Shown: in pieces, positions 1 through 8,618 of the stretch | Position numbering within the stretch: the stretch's first letter is position 1 | Layout: each line of letters begins with the position of its first letter | Origin: Streptomyces avermitilis MA-4680 = NBRC 14893 | Lineage (GTDB): Bacteria > Actinomycetota > Actinomycetes > Streptomycetales > Streptomycetaceae | DNA: 64,000 bases | Reading direction: 5' to 3' | Assembly (NCBI RefSeq): GCF_000009765.2 | Contig: NC_003155.5 | Coordinates: 4,402,001 to 4,466,000, forward strand | Made by a program: the position numbers and the translations under genes | The notes under the pieces: generated by a model | Database searches by the model: none | What the model was told of the DNA's origin: nothing | What the model saw: only the letters and a program-made list of their open reading frames with translations

Positions 1-156
1 TTCACGACGACGGGCCTGGCCACCATCCCCCTCGGCTTCCTCCTCGGCTGGCTCGGCACGCTGCTCTCGGGCCGGCAAAAGGCGGAGGCACAGCGCAGGC
101 AGTACGAAGCCGTCGAGGGATGGATCCTGGCGGGGGCGGTGCGCAGGAGCGGATGA
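1..156 (+). CDS. Sodium:solute symporter, C-terminal end (cation/acetate symporter type), cut by the window edge
   Basis: The frame is open from base 1 and ends at TGA 154-156, leaving 51 residues. They hold part of a membrane helix (PLGFLLGWLGTLLS) followed by a charged tail rich in K, E, R and Q. A last helix with GWLGT followed by a charged cytoplasmic tail is typical of actinobacterial cation/acetate (ActP-like) symporters of the SSS family. The transporter core lies outside the window, so substrate and family are inferred from the tail alone. It is convergent with the next gene. Confidence 0.5.
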   Translation, partial: FTTTGLATIPLGFLLGWLGTLLSGRQKAEAQRRQYEAVEGWILAGAVRRSG

Positions 157-231
157 GCGCCCAAGAACCTTCGGCGGACGGGCATCACGGGCCCTCGGCG
201 GGTGAGCGCAAGGGCCTCGGGCGGCTGAGCG

Positions 232-1140
232 TCAAAGGCCCTCGGCCCACTCCGCCGGGGCCCGCCCCGTCAGTGCGGTGAGGCTGCTGCGTACGTGGTC
301 CATATGGGCCCGTACGCAGTCCCACTGCTCGCCGTGATCCCGCAGCACCCGCTCCGTCTCACGGGCGACGCGGTCCGCATGGACGCGGGCCTCGGCGAGC
401 AGCACCCGGGCCCGCTCCTCCGCGTCCTGCTGCGCCTGCCGGGCCGACTCCGCCGCCTCCACCAGGGCCCGTTCGGCCTCGGCCAGCGCGGCCTCGGCGC
501 GCACCACCCGCTCCGCGTGGTGCGCGTCGAGCGCCGCCGCCCGCTCGGCCGCCTCCCGCTCCGCCCGCTGCCCGCGCTCCGCGTGCTCCTTCTCCTGCTC
601 GGCGAGCAGCGCCTCCGTGCGCTGCCGCACCTCCCGCAGCGCCGCCAGCGCCTCGCCGCGCCCCTCCTTCACCTCGCGCCGCGCCGAGATCCGCAGGTCG
701 TCCGCCTCGGCCCGGGCCGCGAGCAGCCGCGTACGGATCCGCTCCTCCGCCTCCTCGCACACCTCGTCGGCATACGCCTGCGCGGCCTCCCGCACCCGCC
801 GCCCCTCGGCCTCCGCCTCCTCGACGACGTCCCGGGCCTCCCGCCGCGCGGACTCCCGTACGGCCTCGGCCTCCTCCTGCCCCAGCTCGAAGATCCGCCG
901 CGCCCGCTCGCCGAGCGACTCGTACCCCTGCGGAGCCAGCCCCGCCACCGTCTCGCGCAGCCGCAGCGCCTCCCCCTCCATCTCCCTCGCCAGCACGGTC
1001 AGCCGCGCGGCCCGCTCCCAGGCGGCGTCGCGATCCCGCGAGAGGGCCGCGGCATACGCGTCGACCTGCTCGGGACGGTAGCCACGCCGTACGGGCACGA
1101 AGCCGTGCGGCGACACCGGTGCGCTGCCCATCGTGCTCAT
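232..1140 (-). CDS. DivIVA-like coiled-coil protein (often named cellulose-binding protein in Streptomyces)
   Basis: 302 residues from ATG at 1140, chosen because GGAGAGG lies about 9 nt upstream; an upstream in-frame ATG at 1179 has no comparable site. Residues 10-35 hold a DivIVA-type N-terminal motif (FVPVRRGYRPEQVDAYAAAL). The rest is nearly continuous Ala/Glu/Arg heptad coiled coil with no signal peptide or membrane helix. DivIVA-domain proteins sense membrane curvature or scaffold polar growth in actinobacteria, so a cytoskeletal or polarity role is the reasonable inference. The name cellulose-binding protein carried by many homologues has no support in this sequence. The gene is alone; its promoter region is a 14-bp tandem repeat (1157-1268). 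Confidence 0.8.
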   Translation of the reverse strand: MSTMGSAPVSPHGFVPVRRGYRPEQVDAYAAALSRDRDAAWERAARLTVLAREMEGEALRLRETVAGLAPQGYESLGERARRIFELGQEEAEAVRESARREARDVVEEAEAEGRRVREAAQAYADEVCEEAEERIRTRLLAARAEADDLRISARREVKEGRGEALAALREVRQRTEALLAEQEKEHAERGQRAEREAAERAAALDAHHAERVVRAEAALAEAERALVEAAESARQAQQDAEERARVLLAEARVHADRVARETERVLRDHGEQWDCVRAHMDHVRSSLTALTGRAPAEWAEGL

Positions 1141-1156
1141 CGTGGAACCCCTCTCC

Positions 1157-1268
1157 GCCATACACGGAACGCCATACACGGAACGTTCTCAACGGAACGT
1201 CATAAAACGGATTGCCGTACACAGAACGCCGTACACAGAACGTCTACACAGAATGCCGTACACGAAAT
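1157..1268. repeat. Eight tandem units of a degenerate 14-bp repeat upstream of the DivIVA-like gene
   Basis: Units run 1157-1170, 1171-1184, 1185-1198, 1199-1213, 1214-1227, 1228-1241, 1242-1254 and 1255-1268. The consensus is GCCRTACACRGAAC. Lengths are 13-15 bp, and two neighbouring pairs are identical. The array ends just before the ribosome-binding site of the gene at 232-1140, so it occupies the 5' UTR and probable promoter. It is less GC-rich than its surroundings. A multi-site operator or a replication-slippage product are both possible. Confidence 0.85.
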
Positions 1269-1369
1269 GAAGATTTCGCGCACATCTTGATGGATCGGGC
1301 GTAAGTGTTCATAACGCGACACTCCGCCTGCCCGTCACGGTCGGAACGGTTCAGCGTGCGCACGCAAAA

Positions 1370-1403
1370 GGGTCGGGCCCGGTCATTCGACCGGGCCCGA
1401 CCC
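1370..1403 (-). terminator. Intrinsic terminator of the SUKH-4/deaminase gene
   Basis: A perfect 15-bp stem (1370-1384 with 1389-1403) has a 4-nt loop. On the minus strand it is followed by TTTT. It lies 21 bp beyond the stop codon of the gene at 1425-4502. Confidence 0.85.
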
Positions 1404-1424
1404 TTGGATTCCCTCAGCTTCGTC

Positions 1425-4400
1425 CTACAACAACCCGTCCCACATCTGCTCCAGCAGCACCGACCACCAGCTCTCCGGAGAGCCGAGCGCCGCCGGATCG
1501 AGGGAGGCGAGCTGCGCCTGGAAGTCGACCGTCCAGCGGCCCGCCTGCTCCTGGTTGAGACCGAACCGCAGGCGCCACATCCGGCCCAGCAGTGCGAGAC
1601 AGCGCGCGAACTCGGGCAGCCCCGTGTTCACGAACTGCGGCGATACGGGCGCACCGCCCGGCCCCGCCTCCACCGGCACGGCGACGATGTTCGCCGTGCC
1701 GTACTGGACGCAGATCGCCTTGCCGAAGTCGCTTCCCATCACGAGGTACGAACCCGCGTCCGGGCCCGGCTGCACCCCGCGCTCCTGCGCCAGCTCCGCC
1801 AGGGTCGGCACCGGACGGCCCGGCTGGGCCTGCGCCCAGAAGAACGGGCCCATGTCGACCGGCAGACCGGCCACCACCAGGGTGTGCGCCACGATCGGCG
1901 GCACCCCCTGCCGGGACACCGCGGCCTGGTCGAAGTGGAAGACACCGGGACCGAAGGCGGCCGCCAGCTCCTGCGCGATCGCCTCCGGCGGGATCGGCTG
2001 CGCCGGCGGCACCGGCGGCAGCGGCGACCGCACCGGACCCGGCCGCGCCGGACCGTCCGCCACCTGATGCAACTCGCCCTGGTGCGCGAGGAGTTCCTGC
2101 ATGCCCTGCTGACGGCTCGCGTGATCCGTGCCGTACGTGGCGATGCTGGTGATCCGCGCCTGCGGCCAGCTCTCCCGGATCATCCGCGCACAGTACGCAC
2201 CCGGCAGCTCGCACGACTCCAACTCCGTGTGCAGCTCCAGCACCTGCTGCGGCGGCACGTTCATGGCGCGCAGCTCGTGCAGGATCTGCCACTCCGGGTG
2301 CGGGGTGCCCGGCGCCGAACGCCGGATGAGCTGCTGCTCGGAACCGTCCTGGGCGCGGTAGCGCAGCACGGCCTGGTAGCCGGGACCGACGGTCGGCTGA
2401 CCGGTTGGCGGATAGCCGTACGCCGGGGGCTGCTGACCGGGCATCGGCTGCGGCGGCATCGGCTGACCGGGCATCGGCTGCGGCGCCATGGCCTGTCCCG
2501 GCTGGGGCGGCGGCCAGCCCTGCGGCACACCCGGAGGCGTACCGGCAGGCATGCCCGGAGCACCGGGAGCACCCGGCGGGGGCAGACCGGGACCGCCGAC
2601 CGGGGGACCGGCCAGCATCGTCTCGGCGTGGTGCACACCACCGGGGCCACCGGGGGCTCCAGGAGCACCGGGTGCGCCCGGAGGCATGCCCGGGGCACCG
2701 GGGGCACCCGGCGGCGGAAGCGGCGCGCCCGGGCCGCCCACCGAGGGACCGGCGAGCATGGTGGCCGCGTGATGGACGCCACCGGGAGGCGTACCGCCCG
2801 GAGTGTTCGGGGCACCGGGCGCGCCGGGAGCACCCGGCTGACCGGGAGCACCGGGCGGGCCCGGAGGGTTCGGGACGCCCGGACGGCCCGGAGCGCCGGG
2901 CGGACCGGGGGGCTGGGGCGCGCCGGGGCCGGCACCGGGCCGGCCCGGGTCGGCGAACATCGTGGCCGCGTGATGGACACCCCCGGGCGGCGTACCGCCC
3001 GGAGGGTTCGGCGTACCGGGCGCGCTCGGCGGATTCGGGCCCGCGAGGCCCTCGGGCCCGTCCGGACCCAGTTGCGAGACGAGCTGCGTCGGCACGTACC
3101 CGCCCGCGGGCGTACCCGGAGCACCGGGCCCGGACGCCGGAGGCATGGCACCGGGCGCACCCGGCGTTCCAGGCGCACCCGGAACCCCCGGCGCGCCCGG
3201 CGGACGCGGCGCACCCGCGCGCGCACCCCGAGGCGGCGCCGCCTTGCTGGTCGCGGCGTCGGCGATGTCACCGGCGTTCGGCGCGAGCGGCCGCCCCGGA
3301 ACGGGCGAACCCGTCGGAGCCTGCGGAGCACCCGGAGCGTGCGGAGCACCGGGAGCCTGCGGGGCACCGGGCGGCGGCGTCCCCGGAACCGCGCCGGGAC
3401 CTTGCGGATAGCCGTACGAAGGCGCACTCGGGGCCGCGCCGGGACCCTGCGGATAGCCGTACGAAGGCGCACTCGGGGCCGCACCCTCCGGCGCACCGGG
3501 ACCCTGGGCCGCCGACGGCCCGGAGGGAACCCGCGGAGCACCGGGGCCCGGGGGCGGCGTGACGGGGCCCTGCGGAGCAGCGGGCACCGCGTCGTCGAGG
3601 GCCGGCGCCACCGTCGTACGCGGAAGCCCGCTGCCGCCCGACATCAGCGCCGTCTTGGCGTCCGGCGTCGCGGCCGGCGGCGGAGTGTCCTCGTCCCTCA
3701 GGTCGCCGAGGCCGCTCAGCGGCGGCGCGAACACGGTCGCGGGCAACGGCACCGAACGGTCCTCGCCCGCCTCCGCGTTGGTGTCGGTCCCGGCCCACGG
3801 GGTCGCCCCCGGAGGCGGACCCGGAACGCTGTCCTGCGGCGCCGCGTCCTGTACGTCGTCGTCCGCACCACCGGCCGCGGGCCACGGCGTACCCCCGCCG
3901 GGAGCCGCCGACGCGGCGTGCGCCCCCGGCGCGGCCGACGCACCGTGCGCGTCCGCGTTCCCGCGCGCATCCGAAACCCCACCGGACGCCCCACCGGACA
4001 CCGCGGCGGCCGCCCCACCGGACGTACCACCGACCCCGGAACCCGACGCGCCACCGGCCACACCGCCGGACGCACCGCCCGAGGTACCCCCGGACGCACC
4101 GCCCGACGTACCGTTCCGCCGGTCCGGAATCCCCATCCGGTCCGCCGCCTCCTGGAGCCACTCCGGCGGGCTCAACAAGAACGACGTCTGATTCAGATCC
4201 ACCCGCGCCGGAGGCACCGGCGCCGCTTCCGGCACCACCTCCGGCACCCCGTACTCCTCCTCGTACCGACGGATCACCTCACCCACCGGCAGCCCGGGCC
4301 ACAGCGTCGCCTCCCCGCTGTCCCGCGCGATGACGAGCCGCTGCGCGCCCCCGTCCGAACGCGGACCGTCGGCGCGGTCCTCGGCCCACACCACGAACCC

Positions 4401-4502
4401 CAGCTCGAACTCCCGCACCCGCACCTCACGGTGCTGATAGCCGGGCACGTCCCCGTTGATCCATTCCTCGGCGCGCTCCTGCGCCTGCGCGAAGGTCACC
4501 AT
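1425..4502 (-). CDS. Imm35-like + Gly/Pro linker + nucleic-acid deaminase-like + SUKH-4 multidomain protein
   Basis: 1025 residues. The start is ATG at 4502, 7 nt after the stop of the upstream gene, with GGGGGAG overlapping that stop; an ATG at 4541 is possible. Residues 1-85 (VTFAQAQERAEEWING, FVVWAEDR) resemble Imm35/YrhB immunity proteins. About 500 residues of Gly/Pro/Ala collagen-like linker follow, with three VHHAxTM motifs. A deaminase-like block then carries HTE, SC and YC (H-x-E, then C-x6-C), which fits a zinc deaminase site of toxin-type deaminases. The last 190 residues (LPVDMGPFFWAQ, SYLVMGSDFGKAICV) resemble SUKH-4. There is no signal peptide or membrane segment. Joining a toxin-like enzyme to two immunity-type domains in one chain is odd; regulated intracellular use is an inference. 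It forms an operon with the SMI1/KNR4 gene. Confidence 0.8.
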   Translation of the reverse strand: MVTFAQAQERAEEWINGDVPGYQHREVRVREFELGFVVWAEDRADGPRSDGGAQRLVIARDSGEATLWPGLPVGEVIRRYEEEYGVPEVVPEAAPVPPARVDLNQTSFLLSPPEWLQEAADRMGIPDRRNGTSGGASGGTSGGASGGVAGGASGSGVGGTSGGAAAAVSGGASGGVSDARGNADAHGASAAPGAHAASAAPGGGTPWPAAGGADDDVQDAAPQDSVPGPPPGATPWAGTDTNAEAGEDRSVPLPATVFAPPLSGLGDLRDEDTPPPAATPDAKTALMSGGSGLPRTTVAPALDDAVPAAPQGPVTPPPGPGAPRVPSGPSAAQGPGAPEGAAPSAPSYGYPQGPGAAPSAPSYGYPQGPGAVPGTPPPGAPQAPGAPHAPGAPQAPTGSPVPGRPLAPNAGDIADAATSKAAPPRGARAGAPRPPGAPGVPGAPGTPGAPGAMPPASGPGAPGTPAGGYVPTQLVSQLGPDGPEGLAGPNPPSAPGTPNPPGGTPPGGVHHAATMFADPGRPGAGPGAPQPPGPPGAPGRPGVPNPPGPPGAPGQPGAPGAPGAPNTPGGTPPGGVHHAATMLAGPSVGGPGAPLPPPGAPGAPGMPPGAPGAPGAPGGPGGVHHAETMLAGPPVGGPGLPPPGAPGAPGMPAGTPPGVPQGWPPPQPGQAMAPQPMPGQPMPPQPMPGQQPPAYGYPPTGQPTVGPGYQAVLRYRAQDGSEQQLIRRSAPGTPHPEWQILHELRAMNVPPQQVLELHTELESCELPGAYCARMIRESWPQARITSIATYGTDHASRQQGMQELLAHQGELHQVADGPARPGPVRSPLPPVPPAQPIPPEAIAQELAAAFGPGVFHFDQAAVSRQGVPPIVAHTLVVAGLPVDMGPFFWAQAQPGRPVPTLAELAQERGVQPGPDAGSYLVMGSDFGKAICVQYGTANIVAVPVEAGPGGAPVSPQFVNTGLPEFARCLALLGRMWRLRFGLNQEQAGRWTVDFQAQLASLDPAALGSPESWWSVLLEQMWDGLL

Positions 4503-4509
4503 CGGACGC

Positions 4510-5496
4510 TCACTCCCCCACCGAAGAGACGGGAACGGCACGCGCGAAACCGCCGTCCACCATCAGATTCGCCACCGTCTCCAGCTCCGGCGGATTACCC
4601 GCGAGCCGCGACAGGAACTGGTCGAAGTCCTCACCGCACGGCAACAACAGCCGCTGCACCCGCTCCGCCGGCGGCCACGCGTCCTGATCCCGGGCATCGT
4701 CATACGCGCAGAACCAGACCGACCCGGCCCCGTCGCCCTTCACCTTCACGGCCACCAGACCGCCCTGCACGAACCCGACCCCCAGGTAATCCTTGGTCAG
4801 ATGGTCCCGCAGGCACTTGTTCACATACACCAGGTCGTTGACCGCGGCCTCGTCACGCACCGTGAAGAACGGCTGGTCCACCAGCAGACCCAGCTCGGCG
4901 TCCAACGCGGCACCCACCGGCGCACAACCACCCGCCGCCTTCAGGAACGACCGGTACGCGCCCGGCAGCCGGTACCCCAGATCCTCTTCCACACCCTGGA
5001 CCTGCTGCTCCGTCACCGCCACCGACGACTTCGGCAACCCGAAATGCGCCGGCCGCGTCTCCTGCAACGGCCGCGTGCCCCGCTTGTTCTGGTCCACCAC
5101 GGCCGTCGCCAGACCACCGTGATGCCGCAGCAACGCCTTCACCTCGACCGGCACCAGCTCAACGCGCCGTGTCCCCGGCACGTGATGCCAGGTCCAGCCG
5201 TGCGGAGTCGCCACCGCCGGAATCGTGTCCCACAAGTCATGCCCGGACGCGGCCAGCGCCGCGTTCGCCGAGACATAGTCCGTGAGACGCAACTCATCGA
5301 CACCGAAGCCCTCCGGAGGCTCCGCGATCTCCGCCGCGGCACGCGCGTAGGCCGAGAAGTCGGGATAACCGTGCTCGTCGACCCGCACACCCCTCGGGTG
5401 ACGGGCAGCCCGGACCGGATCCGGGAATTGCACGACCTGCCCGGCATAGGCCGCGTTCGGCGGCGCGGCTTGCTGCCCGAGCCGACCTGTCGTCAT
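4510..5496 (-). CDS. SMI1/KNR4 (SUKH-1 type) family protein
   Basis: 328 residues from ATG at 5496, preceded by AGGGGG about 9 nt upstream. The central and C-terminal part has SUKH hallmarks: VEEDLGYRLPGAYRSFLKAAGG, then blocks around FFTVRDEAAVNDLVYVNK and GDGAGSVWFCAYDD. The N-terminal 100 residues include a region (YPDFSAYARAAAEI) common in Streptomyces proteins next to deaminase toxins. SUKH proteins commonly neutralise nuclease or deaminase toxins. The stop is 7 nt from the start of the downstream deaminase/SUKH-4 gene, so the two are probably co-translated. It faces away from the YwqJ deaminase gene across a 253-bp shared promoter region. Confidence 0.85.
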   Translation of the reverse strand: MTTGRLGQQAAPPNAAYAGQVVQFPDPVRAARHPRGVRVDEHGYPDFSAYARAAAEIAEPPEGFGVDELRLTDYVSANAALAASGHDLWDTIPAVATPHGWTWHHVPGTRRVELVPVEVKALLRHHGGLATAVVDQNKRGTRPLQETRPAHFGLPKSSVAVTEQQVQGVEEDLGYRLPGAYRSFLKAAGGCAPVGAALDAELGLLVDQPFFTVRDEAAVNDLVYVNKCLRDHLTKDYLGVGFVQGGLVAVKVKGDGAGSVWFCAYDDARDQDAWPPAERVQRLLLPCGEDFDQFLSRLAGNPPELETVANLMVDGGFARAVPVSSVGE

Positions 5497-5749
5497 GGCG
5501 GTTGCCCCCTGCGGCGTTCTGAATAGCTGTACGGACCTCGGATATCGACAGCCTATGCGGTACGACGACACCGGTCACCGGGCCTCCGCTTCCGTGACCA
5601 GCCGTCACCCCGCCGTGACGATACGACGACGCCCGGGCGTGTCGCGACGCCCCAGCTTCCGCACCAGCCACGGCGTTTGGCAGTCTGTGTCCCTCCGGGA
5701 GACGCGAGGGAGTCCCCCCGGAAGAATGCCAGGGGAGGGGACCACGACC

Positions 5750-6250
5750 ATGAACGCGACACAAACGGACACATCCGGGGACCCCCGGGTCGGCTGGAGC
5801 AGCACCGGGACACCGCACGCACCCACCCTCCTCCACCGCCGCGACGGCATACTCCCCACCGTCGCCGCCGCCCTCTCCGTACGCGGCGCCACCCTCACCG
5901 GCACCGCCGCCCGCGGCGACCAGCCCCCACCGCTGCACCCCCTCGTCCAGGACTTCCTCGACACCCTCACCAGCAGCCAGCGCGACCGCTTCAGCGGACG
6001 CTGCGCCGAAGTCCTCCTGATCTCCCGCCACATCGCCGCCGTCGACGCCACCCGCACCAAACGCGCCGCCCGCAAACCGATGACCAACGGCGAAGCCCGC
6101 AAAGCCCTCAAGCAGGCCAAACTCACCGCGCGCCGCATCCGCGAGGACGGCGACCCGCTGCACGGCAGCTTCGCCACACCCTGCCGCGCCTGCACAGCCC
6201 TCAGCGACCACTTCGGCGTACGCATCGTCGACCCCACGGCACAGGGCTGA
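5750..6250 (+). CDS. YwqJ-related deaminase (toxin-type CDA-fold)
   Basis: 166 residues; ATG at 5750 follows GGGGAGGGG with suitable spacing. The deaminase signature is visible: C85-A-E87 (metal ligand plus proton-shuttling Glu) and P-C145-x-x-C148, separated by a basic helix rich in Arg/Lys. This matches the YwqJ family of polymorphic-toxin deaminases. The protein is short and has no secretion signal, WXG or delivery domain, so it looks like a stand-alone enzyme domain. The SUKH-3 gene follows 75 bp downstream. Nucleic-acid or nucleotide deamination is the family expectation; the substrate cannot be read from sequence. Confidence 0.8.
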   Translation: MNATQTDTSGDPRVGWSSTGTPHAPTLLHRRDGILPTVAAALSVRGATLTGTAARGDQPPPLHPLVQDFLDTLTSSQRDRFSGRCAEVLLISRHIAAVDATRTKRAARKPMTNGEARKALKQAKLTARRIREDGDPLHGSFATPCRACTALSDHFGVRIVDPTAQG

Positions 6251-6325
6251 CTCCCCCCACGCAACCCCGTACGCCCGCACCACGGCAACGACGCCCACCC
6301 CTGGCACTAGACGAACGAAGGGCAG

Positions 6326-6820
6326 ATGCACGCCGACCGCACCTCCACCACACGCTTCTCCGTCCCCGTGGACGCCGCCCTGCGCACCGCGGGCTGGCAG
6401 CCGGGACGCTGGGACATAAAGCAGGCGGAATTCTGGGCCGACACCCTCCGCAGCCACACCTCCCCCGCAGGCCACCGCCACACCGTGTTCCCCGCAGCCG
6501 TCGAAGCGTGGGCGGAATTCGGCGGCCTGCACCTCACCGCGCAGGGCCCCGGCCGCCAACTCGCCCCCGCCACGCTCCACCTCGACCCGCTGCACGGCCT
6601 CCACCTGGCCCGCACCCTCGGCGACCTCGGCCGCGCCCTCGACACCGAGGTCTGCCCCCTCGGCGAGGAATCCGACAGCCGCGCCCTCGTCGCCATCGAC
6701 ACCGAGGGCCGCGTCTACGCCCTCGACCACACCGGCGACTGGTACCTCGGCCCCGACATCGACCAGGGCCTCACCACCCTCCTGACCGGCATCGAACCCG
6801 TACGCCTCACCGCGGGCTGA
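6326..6820 (+). CDS. SUKH-3 family immunity-type protein
   Basis: 164 residues from ATG at 6326 with AAGGGC just upstream. The N-terminus (RFSVPVDAALRTAGWQPGR) and the later YALDHTGDWYLGPDIDQGL block fit the SUKH-3 family. It is soluble with no signal peptide. It directly follows the YwqJ deaminase, the usual toxin-then-immunity order, so it is the likely partner of that enzyme. It is convergent with the histidine kinase gene, with only 17 bp between the stops. Confidence 0.8.
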   Translation: MHADRTSTTRFSVPVDAALRTAGWQPGRWDIKQAEFWADTLRSHTSPAGHRHTVFPAAVEAWAEFGGLHLTAQGPGRQLAPATLHLDPLHGLHLARTLGDLGRALDTEVCPLGEESDSRALVAIDTEGRVYALDHTGDWYLGPDIDQGLTTLLTGIEPVRLTAG

Positions 6821-6837
6821 CCCCCGGAAACCGGCCC

Positions 6838-8157
6838 TCAGGCCGCCTCCGCCCCCGCCGGAATCACCGCCGACACCCGAAAACCACCCGCGTCCGTGGG
6901 CCCGGACACAAACACCCCGCCCAGCGCGGAGACCCGCTCCTTCATCCCCACCAGCCCGTTCCCCCCGCTCGGCAGCCGCGCGGACTCCGCGGACCCCGGC
7001 TCCGGCGGCGGCCCGTTCTCCACCTGCATCGCGATCTCCGCACTCCGGTGCGCGAGCCGCACCCGCGTCTTGGCCCCCGCCGCATGCTTGTGAACGTTGG
7101 TCAACGCCTCCTGCACCACCCGGTACGCCGTCTGCTCCACCTCACGCGCATACGACCGCGCATCCCCCTCCACCGACAGATCGACCGCCATCCCGGCCGC
7201 CGCCGACTGCCCCACCAACACGTCGAGGTCGGCAAGACACGGCCCGTCCGAGGGATCCTCCACGGCCCGCGACGCGGCAGCGGCGGCGGCGACCCCGACA
7301 GCGACCAGCGGCACCGCCCGCACCCGGGACACCGTCCCGTCACCCGTCCGCAGCACCCCGAGCATCTCCCGCAACTCGGTGAGCGCCTGCCGCCCCATGT
7401 CCCCCACCAGCGCCGCGTTCTTCACCGCCTTCTCGGGATCCTTGCGCGCGACAGCCTGCAACGCCGCGGCATGCACCACCATCAGACTCACCCGATGAGC
7501 GACGACATCGTGCATCTCCCGCGCGATCCGCGTCCGCTCCTCGTTCCGGGCCCACTCGGCCCGCTCCTCCGCCCGCTCGGCCAACAGCATCAACTCACGC
7601 TCAAGACTGTCGGCCCGCTCCCGCAGACTCTCCATGAGCCGCCGCCGCGCCCCGACATACAGCCCGAGCAGCACCGGAGGGGTGGTCATCCCCAGAGCGG
7701 TGGTGATGGACAGGAAGGGAACGAACCAGTCACCGATGGTCAGATCGCCGCGCACCACACCCTGATGGGCCCGCACGTACGTCACGATCAGCATCCCGAC
7801 GAACGACATACCGGCGAGCGAGCCGATGATCCGCCGGGGCAGCTCCGAGGCGGCCAGGGTGTACAGCCCCACGACCCCCATGAGGAAGCCCATCTGGGCC
7901 GGCGCGATGGCGATGGAGACGAGCACGACCGCGATCGGCCACTTGCGCCGCAGCACCAGCACCAGGCCGGCGAACAACCCGAACACCATGCCGACAGGGA
8001 GCGGCAGCGCGGCATCCCGCGCGAACCTGGCACCCTCGATCACGCATTCGACCGCGGACAGCAGAGCCAGCCCGATATCGAGCACCGCACTCCGCCACCG
8101 CGTCCACCACCAGGGCCCGGTCAAGGCCCCGGTTTCCGCTTCCCCCGTCGTGGTCAT
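6838..8157 (-). CDS. Two-component sensor histidine kinase (HisKA_3 type), no adjacent response regulator
   Basis: 439 residues from ATG at 8157. GGGAGG lies only 1 nt before this ATG, which is unusually close, so the true start is uncertain. About five hydrophobic segments fill residues 20-170 (LPVGMVFGLFAGLVLVL, WFVPFLSITTALGM). A coiled coil of R, E and L follows, then the dimerisation/phospho-acceptor motif REMHDVVAHRVSLM. The catalytic domain has an N-box (VQEALTNVHKHA) and a G-box (GGNGLVGMKERV). This is the NarL-partner class of kinases. No response regulator is next to it; those at 20.1 and 29.0 kb are far away and unlinked. Confidence 0.88.
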   Translation of the reverse strand: MTTTGEAETGALTGPWWWTRWRSAVLDIGLALLSAVECVIEGARFARDAALPLPVGMVFGLFAGLVLVLRRKWPIAVVLVSIAIAPAQMGFLMGVVGLYTLAASELPRRIIGSLAGMSFVGMLIVTYVRAHQGVVRGDLTIGDWFVPFLSITTALGMTTPPVLLGLYVGARRRLMESLRERADSLERELMLLAERAEERAEWARNEERTRIAREMHDVVAHRVSLMVVHAAALQAVARKDPEKAVKNAALVGDMGRQALTELREMLGVLRTGDGTVSRVRAVPLVAVGVAAAAAASRAVEDPSDGPCLADLDVLVGQSAAAGMAVDLSVEGDARSYAREVEQTAYRVVQEALTNVHKHAAGAKTRVRLAHRSAEIAMQVENGPPPEPGSAESARLPSGGNGLVGMKERVSALGGVFVSGPTDAGGFRVSAVIPAGAEAA

Positions 8158-8533
8158 GCCTCCCAGCCTACGGGCGGCGGGTGCCCCTTTTCCGGCGAGT
8201 TTCGCGTACTGGCCTACACCACACCCCGCAATCGAACAGAAGCGAAACCATCCGGTATCGCTCGAACTGCCGAATCGCACGACGTTCGATGCCGGAACCC
8301 GGCATTCCGCCCGGACGGTATGCCCATGGCGCACACACAGGGCACAACGGTCCGCGAGAACGCCGGCGACGCCTACCGGGGGTGTCTCGTGATCTACGTT
8401 CTCCAGAGCGCCGATCCGTACCGTCGTTCTCCAGAGCGCCGATCTGTACCGTCGCATCGAGGGCGCCTGGTACGGCATAGTGTTGGGTGCCGACTCGACG
8501 ACCTGACCAAATGTCCGGTTCAGTTGAGTTCTA
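8158..8533. other. Intergenic region, 376 bp, between the kinase and tRNA-Gln
   Basis: No gene is seen. It must carry the kinase promoter (minus) and the tRNA promoter (plus). It contains the 28-bp tandem duplication described separately. Confidence 0.6.
8397..8452. repeat. 28-bp tandem duplication
   Basis: Two adjacent 28-bp copies, 8397-8424 and 8425-8452, differ at one base (C/T in GATCCG versus GATCTG). They lie about 80 bp upstream of tRNA-Gln. Confidence 0.9.
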
Positions 8534-8605
8534 TCCCCCGTGGTGTAATTGGCAGCACTGTGGCTTTTGGTGCCATCTGTCCGGGTTCGAGTCCTGGCGG
8601 GGGAG
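8534..8605 (+). tRNA. tRNA-Gln (anticodon TTG, reads CAA)
   Basis: A 72-nt cloverleaf. Acceptor arm TCCCCCG (8534-8540) pairs with CGGGGGA (8598-8604), with G8605 as discriminator. The anticodon loop is TTTTGGT within a GTGGC/GCCAT stem, giving anticodon TTG. The T-arm contains GGTTCGAGTCC. CCA is not encoded. The gene stands immediately upstream of glmU. Confidence 0.93.
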
Positions 8606-8618
8606 CGATGCTCGGCCC

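Noticed and set aside
2488..3411. Collagen-like Gly-Ala-Pro open frames on the plus strand
   Set aside because: They are complementary readings of the Gly/Pro linker of the large deaminase protein.
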